Shown here: positions 18,401 through 25,889 of the stretch, piece after piece
Numbering within the stretch: position 1 is the stretch's first letter
Layout of the letters: each line of letters starts with the position of its first letter
Source of the DNA: Arenibacter certesii DSM 19833
GTDB taxonomy: Bacteria > Bacteroidota > Bacteroidia > Flavobacteriales > Flavobacteriaceae
Length of the DNA: 64,000 nt
Direction: 5' to 3'
Assembly (NCBI RefSeq): GCF_000429545.1
Contig: NZ_AUCB01000022.1
Coordinates: 1 to 64,000, forward strand
Position numbers and translations under genes: made by a program
The notes under the pieces: generated by a model
Database searches by the model: none
What the model was told of the DNA's origin: nothing
What the model saw: the letters and a program-made list of their open reading frames with translations, nothing else

Positions 18401-19129
18401 ATGAAAATTTTGGTAACAAATGACGACGGCATTTACAGTCCAGGTCTTTCTTGTCTCGCACAAGAAGCAGCTAAATACGGAGAGGTAATCGTAATGGCAC
18501 CAGATATAGAACAGTCGTCAATGGGTCAGGCTATAACATCAGGTAAGCCGATTACCTATAAAAAATCACCGATTCATTTTAAGGATATTGAAGCATTTAG
18601 AGTTTCAGGTACCCCGGCGGATTGCGTAGCCTTGGGAATCCATCTATTTGAAGATATCGATTTAGTATTATCTGGAATTAATATTGGATCTAATTTAGGT
18701 AATTCAGCATGGCATTCTGGTACACTTTCTGCAGCAAGACAGGCAGTACTCTTCGGGGTGCGCGGGATTGCTTTAAGTGTTTCGGTAGGCGAAGGAGAAC
18801 CCGATTTTGATAATTTAAGTTCTTTTGTTCAAGATGCTTTAAATGAAGTTATTAATGAAAGGGATCTAAAATTATTAAATATTAATTTCCCAAGGAATCC
18901 TGTGGGAGAAATTGAATGGACAAGCCAATCGGTAAGAAAATATGATGGAAAGATAATGGCGAACCAGGATCCAATGGGAAGAGAACATTATTGGTTTACA
19001 GTTATACCTATAGAACCTATAGACGACGGATCCGATCGATGGGCCGTTAATCAAGGTAAAACTAGTATTACCCCAATGATTCTTGATTTAACTGATAAAA
19101 ATTATTTGAATATACGTTCTAAGAATTAA
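18401..19129 (+). CDS. surE: 5'/3'-nucleotidase SurE
   Basis: A 242-residue SurE phosphatase. The metal-binding N-terminus is MKILVTNDDGIYSPGL with the paired Asp residues at 8-9. Further conserved blocks are MAPDIEQSSMGQAIT, SGTPADCVALGIH, SGINIGSNLG and SGTLSAARQA. The enzyme removes phosphate from nucleoside 5' and 3' monophosphates and short polyphosphate using a divalent metal, and is linked with stationary-phase survival. The length is normal. No partner gene such as pcm is beside it; it is flanked by gene-poor DNA. The start is unambiguous. Confidence 0.95.
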   Translation: MKILVTNDDGIYSPGLSCLAQEAAKYGEVIVMAPDIEQSSMGQAITSGKPITYKKSPIHFKDIEAFRVSGTPADCVALGIHLFEDIDLVLSGINIGSNLGNSAWHSGTLSAARQAVLFGVRGIALSVSVGEGEPDFDNLSSFVQDALNEVINERDLKLLNINFPRNPVGEIEWTSQSVRKYDGKIMANQDPMGREHYWFTVIPIEPIDDGSDRWAVNQGKTSITPMILDLTDKNYLNIRSKN

Positions 19130-19729
19130 AATATTATGCTGCATTTACGAACGCACCTTAAAAACCATTTAAGGAAATAAGTGCTTTAAAAATAAATACT
19201 ACCTAATTTACAGGCCATTGATCATGAGGTATAAAGCCTTTAATCCTTGATGAAATAATAAAAAAAAGGGAACAAAATTGAGGGATTATAACCTCTTGAA
19301 AGCCCTATGTTCATATTTATGATGTATTATGAGCACAATACACGTCTAAAAGCTGGAAATCCAAAATTTAAAATATTATAGTAACACTTAAAAATTGATA
19401 GTACATTCCAGCTCGCACTAAATACAGTGATCGCTGAATTCTTTACTGTAAAACATCTTGGGTAATAAATAATACAATTTTTTTGAATTTACTCCCAAAA
19501 ATTGAAAGTTATAGTATCGTATCTAATCACAAGCTCCCGATTGAGTTCATTATGCAAAAATTCCCTCTACCCTTCACTTTTTCTTTCGCATATATTTATC
19601 TGGTTCTAAGAATGCTTATTATTTGTAAACATATTCTTGACTAGATTATAGTTATCGACGAAGCCACGAGCTTTTTATACCTTCTGATCAAATATGATCA
19701 ACTCCTATTAAGTTCCCTGTATTTATAAA
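19130..19729. other. Gene-free stretch, 600 bases
   Basis: No gene is seen. Around 19284-19345 the motif CTCTTGAAAG, followed by CCCTATGTT and GCACAATACACGT, resembles a stretch near 24145-24230 (CTCTTGAAAGACCCATGTT, then GCACTTTACACGT). This suggests two diverged copies of a small element. Confidence 0.35.
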
Positions 19730-19918
19730 CTAAACTTGACCATTATGTATTATCGATAAATAACCTGTTATCTTACTAAGTTGTTTATTTGCCACATTTT
19801 CATACGTTTCTTTTACTACAAATTTCCCGCCTACTTCTCCAGCACCAGGACCTATGCCAATAGCCCATTCCCTTCCAGCCACTACCTGTATGACGTGTAC
19901 TACAACAATAACAGTACA
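19730..19918 (-). pseudogene. UvrA C-terminal fragment
   Basis: Read on the minus strand, one uninterrupted frame of about 62 codons gives CTVIVVVHVIQVVAGREWAI, then GIGPGAGEVGGKFVVKETYE and LSKITGYLS, ending at a TAG (19730-19732). This matches the end of UvrA, where TVIVVEHN-DVI-ADWIIDIGPGAGExGG is followed by a SLTGxYLSG segment. The invariant EHN is changed to VHV, and the preceding Walker B and signature regions are absent. It is therefore a decayed remnant of a UvrA-type excinuclease ATPase, perhaps a second UvrA. A UvrC-like nuclease lies 3 kb away. Confidence 0.65.
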
Positions 19919-20116
19919 ATGTATAAATGAATAACAAACATACTCCTACTCCCAATAAAATTTAGTGTTGTTAAATCTTTTGCGCAACGTAATTCGAACA
20001 AAACTTCTAACTAAATTAGAGTATAGTTATAGTACTTGTTTAACATCGCAATCATGTAAATGAACAGTTGATGAAAACTCGTAAATGTTAACATCATTCT
20101 AATTAATTTAATCTTT

Positions 20117-21934
20117 ATGGAAAATAAAATTGCGCTTATAGGGTCGGGTCCCACTGCAGTTTATACCCTCAAAAATCTTCTCGACAACGCCCAAAGTTTT
20201 AAAGGAACTTTGAAATCCATTGCAGTTTTTGACAAGGCAAATGTAGGTGGAATGGGGATGCCCTATAATCCAGAGATGACAGACATTTATAATGTATCCA
20301 ATATTTCATCTGAAGAGATTCCGTTGTTACAAGAAAGTTTTGCTGATTGGTTAAGGAGACAAACGAAAAAATTACTTAGTAGTTTAAACGTTACTGAATT
20401 TCCTATCAGCGAATCCAAAGTTTATAGCCGACTCTCCCTCGGCAGATATTTTAAAAGTCAGTATAATGAAATAATCAAAAAGCTAAAAGAGCATGGTTTT
20501 ATAATTGATGAATATTATGGAATAGAAATTATTGATATCGTTCCAGATTCAGATAACACCTTGCACCTGTTGACTTCAAGTTCACACATTTACAAGGGTT
20601 TTACGAAGGTTATAGTAGCGACGGGGCATATTTGGCCGGAAGAAGACGCGCCAGACCAGGGATATTATGCTTCTCCATGGCCCATTCATAAACTTTTGCC
20701 TAAAGAAAACACATACTATAATTTTAAGATTGGCATTTTGGGAGCATCATTAAGTGCGTTTGACGTTGTAACATCTTTGGCGCACCGTCATGGCACATTT
20801 CATAAAAATAGAAACGGTTTAGAATTTAAACTGAACTCCGATGCAGGTGAATTTAAAATAGTTATGCATTCTGCAGAGGGCTGGTTGCCGCACCTTCAAT
20901 ATGAACAGGAAAGACCGATTCGCGAAATATATAGACATACGGACCGTGATGAATTGTTATCATTGATTAACAATTCCGGTTTTATGCCATTAGATGTTTA
21001 CTTTGACCAAATATGCCGTCCTGCACTTATCGAAGCATTTAAAAAAGACAGTAATAACAATTGTGTCAAACTACTGTCAGAGGGTAGTACAGGATTTTTG
21101 GAGTTTATCGATCACATGGAGCAAACCCATGATTACGTAAACTCTTTTGAAGGCATGCGTAATGAGTTAATGCAAGCAAAAGCATACTTAGACCAAAATA
21201 GGCCTACACATTGGATGGAAACGCTTGACGATTTAATGTATTGTCTTAATTTTCATGCTGAGCTTATCTCTGCAGAAGATCATTTGTTTTTCAACCAAAA
21301 GATGATGCCTTTTCTTATGAATGTCATTGCGGCCTTACCACTACAATCTGCGAATATACTTTTAGCGCTCTATGACGCGGGCTGCATTGAATTGGTTAAG
21401 GGCAAAGTGGAAGTGCTAAAAGAGTCATCAAAAAAAGGTAAAACATATATTAATGTAATTGGAGAGAATGACAAAATAGAACCCATGTCCTATTCCATGT
21501 TCATCAATAGTTCGGGTCAGGGTAAAATTAAATTTAAAGATTACCCTTTTCCTTCCTTAATAAAAAATAACATTGTAAGTGAAGCCAAAGCAAAATATCA
21601 AGCAGCACCCACTACTTCTCAAAACAAGCTATCTGAGGATGAAGAAAATATCGTTTTTATTGAAGACGATGTCTATCTCTATACAGGGGGAATTGCGATA
21701 GATGCAGGATACCGTGTCATCAATTCAAAAGGCAAGTCTGAATCAAAAATATATGATGTATCTTTTATCCATACGGCGGGTTGTCGACCTTATTCCTACG
21801 GGCTTCAAGCTTGTAATGCAACGAGTCTGATTTTGGTAGAGCATCTTAAAAGGGATTTTGACCTAGTAATGCCAGCAACCAAAGATTCTATTGAAGAAAT
21901 CACTAAAATTTACGAAAAAAAAGAGGCATTATAA
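20117..21934 (+). CDS. FAD/NAD(P)-binding protein (FAD_NAD-binding_9 type)
   Basis: A 605-residue flavoprotein-like protein. It opens MENKIALIGSGPTAVYTLKN, a Rossmann dinucleotide loop GxGPxA, followed by DKANVGGMGMPYNPEM, the pattern of the FAD-NAD(P)-binding family also found in hydroxyacyl- and cyclic-peptide-modifying loci. A second Rossmann-like stretch lies near residue 205 (FKIGILGASLSAFDVV), and a C-terminal AGCRPYSYGLQACNA segment closes the FAD site. The product is cytoplasmic with no signal peptide. Its substrate is unknown. The gene stands alone between gene debris: the uvrA fragment upstream and an IS3 remnant beginning about 60 bases downstream. Confidence 0.75.
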   Translation: MENKIALIGSGPTAVYTLKNLLDNAQSFKGTLKSIAVFDKANVGGMGMPYNPEMTDIYNVSNISSEEIPLLQESFADWLRRQTKKLLSSLNVTEFPISESKVYSRLSLGRYFKSQYNEIIKKLKEHGFIIDEYYGIEIIDIVPDSDNTLHLLTSSSHIYKGFTKVIVATGHIWPEEDAPDQGYYASPWPIHKLLPKENTYYNFKIGILGASLSAFDVVTSLAHRHGTFHKNRNGLEFKLNSDAGEFKIVMHSAEGWLPHLQYEQERPIREIYRHTDRDELLSLINNSGFMPLDVYFDQICRPALIEAFKKDSNNNCVKLLSEGSTGFLEFIDHMEQTHDYVNSFEGMRNELMQAKAYLDQNRPTHWMETLDDLMYCLNFHAELISAEDHLFFNQKMMPFLMNVIAALPLQSANILLALYDAGCIELVKGKVEVLKESSKKGKTYINVIGENDKIEPMSYSMFINSSGQGKIKFKDYPFPSLIKNNIVSEAKAKYQAAPTTSQNKLSEDEENIVFIEDDVYLYTGGIAIDAGYRVINSKGKSESKIYDVSFIHTAGCRPYSYGLQACNATSLILVEHLKRDFDLVMPATKDSIEEITKIYEKKEAL

Positions 21935-21994
21935 TTTTGAAATTACAAGTTGATTATGTTATATTCTGCTTAATAAGGTTGACCTCCTTCCAAT

Positions 21995-22235
21995 TTAACT
22001 ACCGGTCGGAAGTAGCGGATCCAGACTTTCATTTGATTCTACAAACTCATCCGGTATCAGATCTCCAAGGAACAATGAGGTTTAAAACAGTTCTAAACCT
22101 TTCTCCGAATAACAAGCTTTCCTGTGCATTCACAAGAGAGAAGAATCAGATGGCATCAGGGCATTTGACCTTAAAATATACATTAAAACACTCTATAAAC
22201 GGTTTGTCAGTAGGCTTTACCGGTCGTTAAAAATC
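21995..22235 (-). pseudogene. IS3 orfB transposase, C-terminal remnant
   Basis: The minus strand gives RPVKPTDKPFIECFNVYFK, matching the RPGKPTDNAFIESFNGxFR block that holds the last catalytic Glu of IS3 transposases. It is then broken by a stop. Another frame supplies LFLGDLIPDEFVES, equivalent to the HSSLGxLTPxEF end of the protein. The plus-strand frame over this region is an antisense shadow. Confidence 0.65.
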
Positions 22236-22310
22236 AAGTTCATCCCTATTCTCATATTCCCACTTGACCAATATCTTGCTAATAAACTCACTCTTGTTTT
22301 CGAACTGACC

Positions 22311-22490
22311 TTAGAACTTTTTTAGAACGTCCAGCAGTATCTGTTTATCCAGGATCTGGTCAGCCACCAGTCTATTTAATTGTGAATTCTCTTCCTCAAG
22401 ATTCTTTGAGCCTGCGCAGTTCCGAAATCCTAGACCCCGCGCATTTCTTTTTCAAGTTGTAAAAGGCAGCCTTGTACAGATCAAAAAAAA
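22311..22490 (-). pseudogene. IS3 orfA, frameshifted remnant
   Basis: The minus strand gives YKAAFYNLKKKCAGSRISEL with RRLKES, then after a one-base insertion LEEENSQLNRLVADQILDKQ and ILLDVLKKF-stop. This is the typical end of OrfA (SELKRLKELEEEN, the leucine zipper, LVADQ). The helix-turn-helix part is missing. Confidence 0.68.
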
Positions 22491-22772
22491 TTAGTTATTA
22501 ACGGCTAAAGGTGCTTTATTAAATTTTATTCCCATAGGCGGATGTGCAAATTCTCCTATCCCAGCTCATATCTCTATCAGTTCAGCTACAATACATCCAG
22601 CGAAAAGAAAAGGTCTAATTAAATTAGATAATGCATTTTAATAATTTAAACTGACGGTATCGGATGTGGACACATGGCGAAAATTAATTATGCCCCCATT
22701 GAATATAGCAATATGATGATTGCTGGGATTCTTTTTGTATATTCAGCTTATTAACGTAAAAATAGAATTGCT

Positions 22773-22934
22773 ATGTTAAGACTCTTTATTATCTGTGTGA
22801 TTATAGCCATTATTGCAGGGATTTTTGGCTTTGGTGGGATTTCCGATGCTGCTGCTGGAATTGCCAAAATAATATTTTTCATTTTTGTCGTTATTGCTAT
22901 AATTGCATTTTTAGCATTTAAAAAGATATTTTAA
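22773..22934 (+). CDS. DUF1328 small membrane protein
   Basis: A 53-residue membrane peptide, [20 protein letters not shown] followed by [20 protein letters not shown], matching the DUF1328/YtjA family ([34 protein letters not shown]). It has two hydrophobic helices separated by the conserved Gly-rich turn, and a basic C-terminus KKIF. Family members are short inner-membrane proteins of unknown function, often in stress-related sets in Bacteroidota. Its length (50-60 residues) is normal. The ATG is preceded by an A-rich leader. It is an isolated gene between the IS3 remnant and a convergent Lys-rich ORF. Confidence 0.85.
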   Translation: [53 protein letters not shown]

Positions 22935-22970
22935 AATCGGTATGTATTTAGGGATTTAATCTACTATACA

Positions 22971-22996
22971 GAAAAGGCCCGGCTTTCGCACGGGCC
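22971..22996 (-). terminator. Terminator between DUF1328 gene and the Lys-rich ORF
   Basis: GGCCCG (22976-22981) pairs with CGGGCC (22991-22996). On the minus strand it is followed by TTTTC, and on the plus strand by A-rich DNA. It mainly serves the minus-strand gene ending at 23020. Confidence 0.55.
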
Positions 22997-23019
22997 ATAA
23001 AAAAATTAAAAAGGCGCAC

Positions 23020-23145
23020 TTACTTTTTTGAAGGACTTTTAGAAGGACTCTTTTTAGCCCCGCCTTTCTTGTCATCAGATGCAGGACTGCCCTTTTTGTT
23101 TTTATCGTCCTTTTTGTCTTTTTGATTTTTATCAGGTGTTCCCAT
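23020..23145 (-). CDS. Small lysine-rich protein, unknown
   Basis: A 41-residue, highly basic frame: MGTPDKNQKDKKDDKNKKGS, then a Ser/Lys repeat ending SPSKSPSKK. It is almost all Lys, Asp, Ser and Gly and must be disordered. Similar small basic peptides are annotated near stress genes in Flavobacteriia, and the Lys-Ser-Pro tail resembles histone-H1-like DNA-binding tails. I do not recognise a named family. Support for a real gene comes from the clean start with an A-rich leader and the terminator hairpin just after the stop. Low complexity makes the call uncertain. Confidence 0.5.
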   Translation of the reverse strand: MGTPDKNQKDKKDDKNKKGSPASDDKKGGAKKSPSKSPSKK

Positions 23146-23320
23146 TTTTTATAATTTTAATTATTAATAGTCTACTAAAAGTAGTCTACCTAGCACGCTA
23201 AAGTTGATGCAAAACAAAATATATTTACACCTATCAATTAAGAATCAAACTTTTTTATATACACCTTAATAAAGCCATAGTTGCAGAAGAGCAAGGGCTT
23301 AAATTTAAATATACTTTACC

Positions 23321-23565
<245 letters not shown>

Positions 23566-24607
23566 TTCAGTTTATTTTATGATTGCATAATTTTCTTATT
23601 CTACTAGGATTTCTTCACAATATTTTTATTCCTAACTTCAATAGCCTTTCCGCTCAAATTTCATTAATAGCCCTACAGAAAGTTCAACCTAGGTTCGTAA
23701 ACAAATTAGATATGCGGTGTTATTATGACTTTTCCAGTTACAAAAAAACAACCATAAAATAGAATTCCCAGAGTTCCAACAATGAACACCAAATTATTTA
23801 TTTTAATTATAATAGCTTTATGAAATACTCTAATATGACATGCATATTATTATTTTGTAACAACTCATTCGATATGATAGTATTGGTAAATAAGGTCTAC
23901 CATTTTTTATTGCTTCTCCATACTATTTCTTTTTGGATTTTCTTCAATTTATAACAGGAAACACCAATAAATTAGGCATAAATACAGAAAACTTTAACTA
24001 AAAGAAACAATAATGCTTGAGGAATCTTGAAATAGGCTGAAAAAATACAAATATTTAATTTTCATCAGTTCCCTTATGGTAGATAATAAAGGAGTGATTT
24101 GTTGTACGGATGTTGTACGGATGAAAAAAGAAAGGGCTTCCAATCTCTTGAAAGACCCATGTTTATGGGTCGGGATAACAGCACCCGCTACACCTATTCA
24201 AGCAATTGATTACCAGCACTTTACACGTTTTTATTTAATGTAAAATCCCGCTGTTGACATGTTAATCAAATGTGTAACTAAATGAAAGTAAATATCATTC
24301 GTTTTTACTACCTCTAAGTTACAAAGAAAATTCAATTTAAAATTAAAAGAATATGATATCATTAAAAAAGGGAGAAAAATTCTGATTAAAATATGGCTTA
24401 TATATATTTATCACTATAGAGTGAAAACTTTCGGCTTTGCCGCCCAAGTAGTTTTTGTGAACATTAAAAACCACAGGACAAATGAATATTCATGGGGTAC
24501 CACAGTATTTTTGCAACACTCAATATAAGAGCCTAAAAAGAGATTTGCATGTGGTTTACAAAAAAAACTGGAATTAAATTTACTTGTATCTAAGAATAGC
24601 AAATCGT
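23566..24607. other. Gene-poor stretch, about 1040 bases
   Basis: No gene is recognised. The region contains an 11-base tandem duplication (TTGTACGGATG twice, near 24102-24124) and a stretch at about 24130-24230 with partial likeness to 19270-19345. The 84-codon minus frame over 24414-24668 starts inside parE and has no protein-family character. Confidence 0.4.
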
Positions 24608-24919
24608 TTATTTGAACTTTGTTATTTGCCCAACCTGTTTTTGACATCCATTTTTTGGTGTAGCACACCTAATAATCAATATCTTATTTCCTTCTGCATT
24701 TCGATAGAACACCATATGGGATTTAACTTTTATCCCTCCATAGCCCTCACGAACCATTGAGTAATCCACGCCGGATTGAGGATTATCACATAGCTTCTCT
24801 ATGGCTTCAATAATTTCCCGGATATACTTGTCCGCTTGATCAGATGACCAATGTTCTAAGGTAAATTCCCAAATATTTGATAGATCGTTCCTAGCAAGAA
24901 GTGATAAAGTATAGGTCAT
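24608..24919 (-). CDS. parE: ParE-family toxin with a frameshifted C-terminus
   Basis: A RelE/ParE-fold protein of 103 residues: MTYTLSLLARNDLSNIWEFT, then NPQSGVDYSMVREGYGGIKV and HMVFYRNAEGNKILIIR. The expected ending is RVLHQxMDVxxRL. The present frame instead gives CATPKNGCQKQVGQITKFK. Skipping one T at about 24668 restores VLHQKMDVKNRLGK and a stop at 24622-24624. A single-base insertion has therefore replaced the last beta strand. Intact ParE toxins inhibit gyrase, and their C-terminal strand is needed for folding and toxicity, so this copy is probably inactive or weakened. It overlaps the upstream parD by four bases (ATGA), the normal arrangement. Confidence 0.85.
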   Translation of the reverse strand: MTYTLSLLARNDLSNIWEFTLEHWSSDQADKYIREIIEAIEKLCDNPQSGVDYSMVREGYGGIKVKSHMVFYRNAEGNKILIIRCATPKNGCQKQVGQITKFK

Positions 24920-25164
24920 TGAGCCCTATGCTTTCTATGCATTTCATCCAAAAAAGCCTCAGAATCAAAATGCTCTACAAAGCCACTTTCCTCGCCTGCA
25001 ACTAAGGCTTTGCGCAGGGCTTCTATTCTATTCTCCTCCTCTTCCAGTAACCGAAGGCCTGCCCTGATCACTTCGCTTACCGATGCATACCGTCCGGAAG
25101 CTATACCTTTTTCCACAATATCTTCAAAATGCCTACCTAGTGTTATCGATGTATTTCTTGACAT
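24916..25164 (-). CDS. parD: ParD-family antitoxin
   Basis: An 82-residue ribbon-helix-helix antitoxin. MSRNTSITLGRHFEDIVEKG and SGRYASVSEVIRAGLRLLEE form the dimeric DNA-binding RHH fold, and the charged tail (ALVAGEESGFVEHFDSEAFL) wraps the toxin. The operon order antitoxin-toxin and the four-base overlap are standard. The product would bind its own promoter, in the AT-rich DNA just upstream of 25164 where TACCAATATTTGGTA-like symmetry (TGTACCAAATATTGGTACA at about 25187-25205) forms a near-perfect inverted repeat and is a good operator candidate. All antitoxin features look intact. Confidence 0.9.
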   Translation of the reverse strand: MSRNTSITLGRHFEDIVEKGIASGRYASVSEVIRAGLRLLEEEENRIEALRKALVAGEESGFVEHFDSEAFLDEMHRKHRAQ

Positions 25165-25186
25165 AATGAAAAATTATATGTTAAAT

Positions 25187-25205
25187 GTACCAAATATTGG
25201 TACAT
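25187..25205. promoter_or_regulatory. Palindromic operator candidate for parDE
   Basis: TGTACCAAATATTGGTACA is a perfect 19-base palindrome centred about 32 bases upstream of the parD start. Ribbon-helix-helix antitoxins repress their own operon through such sites. Confidence 0.6.
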
Positions 25206-25240
25206 CAGGCAAGTTTTACGGGAATAAATATCTCCCTCCC

Positions 25241-25411
25241 CTAAACATCTAATAATTCATCTAGACCTTTTCTCTCCGCCTTTACTCCTGAAACTATATC
25301 CGATAAAATATTCTTACGATGGACCTTCTCTTTTAATAGAGCATCAACTTGTAGATCCAATTTTTGTGTTTTGGAGCTAACTCTAACATATCCAAAATCG
25401 ATCTTGGGCAT
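25241..25411 (-). pseudogene. Serine recombinase (resolvase), N-terminal fragment
   Basis: A 56-residue frame, MPKIDFGYVRVSSKTQKLDL with QVDALLKEKV and IVSGVKAERKGLDELLDV, matches the N-terminus of resolvase/invertase-type serine recombinases (GYxRVSTxxQNLDLQxDAL, SGxKxxRxxLxxLL). The catalytic serine is at residue 12-13. Family members are about 180-200 residues; here a TAG ends the frame just before the expected DxLxVxKLDRLxR segment, and no continuation is visible. It lies on the same strand immediately upstream of parDE and is probably a remnant of a mobile element that delivered the toxin pair. Confidence 0.72.
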
Positions 25412-25889
25412 TTAAAGGTTAAAAGTGTAAACTAATTAAGGATACGGGAAAAAATAAACTATGTTTATTCTGAACAAAAAAAAAGGACTTGATTTTTATT
25501 GAAATGTATAATAGGGTCGTTTAAATATACTTTTCCAGTTTTGTAAAAGGTGAATTATTGGGGTTACGAATAATTTAAAGACGGTTTTTTTGAGGTAGCT
25601 CCATAAAATGGTTGTTTTAGTGCACATTTACATTTCACCTCATTCTCTTCCTTCAAAAGGTCATTTTGATAATCCCCGTCGAGGAAGTCCCGGGATTAAA
25701 CGGGACCCTACAAGGGTCACTATGCCGCCCTTGTCTATATATCGATGCTTGTCAGTTTCTTGGACGGGGAATTTCTCCCCTGGTACCTGTACATACCCAA
25801 AAAAGACAGGTTTCCGACCTTCTTTTATAGGTACGGACATGGTCGATTTAAAATATCATGGGCGGAACGTTCGATAGTTGTCAAGGGGT
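25412..25889. other. Gene-poor stretch, 478 bases, with GC-rich hairpins
   Basis: The first half is AT-rich. The second half changes to the GC-richer composition of the adjoining kinase gene. GTCCCG (25687-25692) pairs with CGGGAC (25701-25706), and GACCC (25704-25708) with GGGTC (25714-25718), giving two overlapping, mutually exclusive hairpins downstream of the kinase. A 59-codon minus-strand frame (25661-25840) has no family match. Confidence 0.4.

Larger units (their letters stand above)
21995..22490 (-). mobile_element. IS3-family insertion sequence remnant, internally deleted
   Basis: On the minus strand the segment reads from the end of an IS3 orfA (22490 to 22311) directly into the C-terminal part of an orfB (about 22235 to 21995). 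Most of orfB, including the first catalytic residues, is deleted, and both parts carry frameshifts and stops. Terminal repeats are not recognisable. The element is dead. Confidence 0.65.

Noticed and set aside
21937-22230. 97-residue plus-strand ORF with TTG start
   Set aside because: It is antisense to a decayed IS3 orfB, which explains its existence.
24414-24668. 84-residue minus-strand ORF
   Set aside because: It begins in a shifted frame of the parE tail, has no family features and no terminator or leader.
25661-25840. 59-residue minus ORF downstream of the CheB-CheR kinase
   Set aside because: It has no family match and lies in GC-rich hairpin DNA where long open frames occur by chance.
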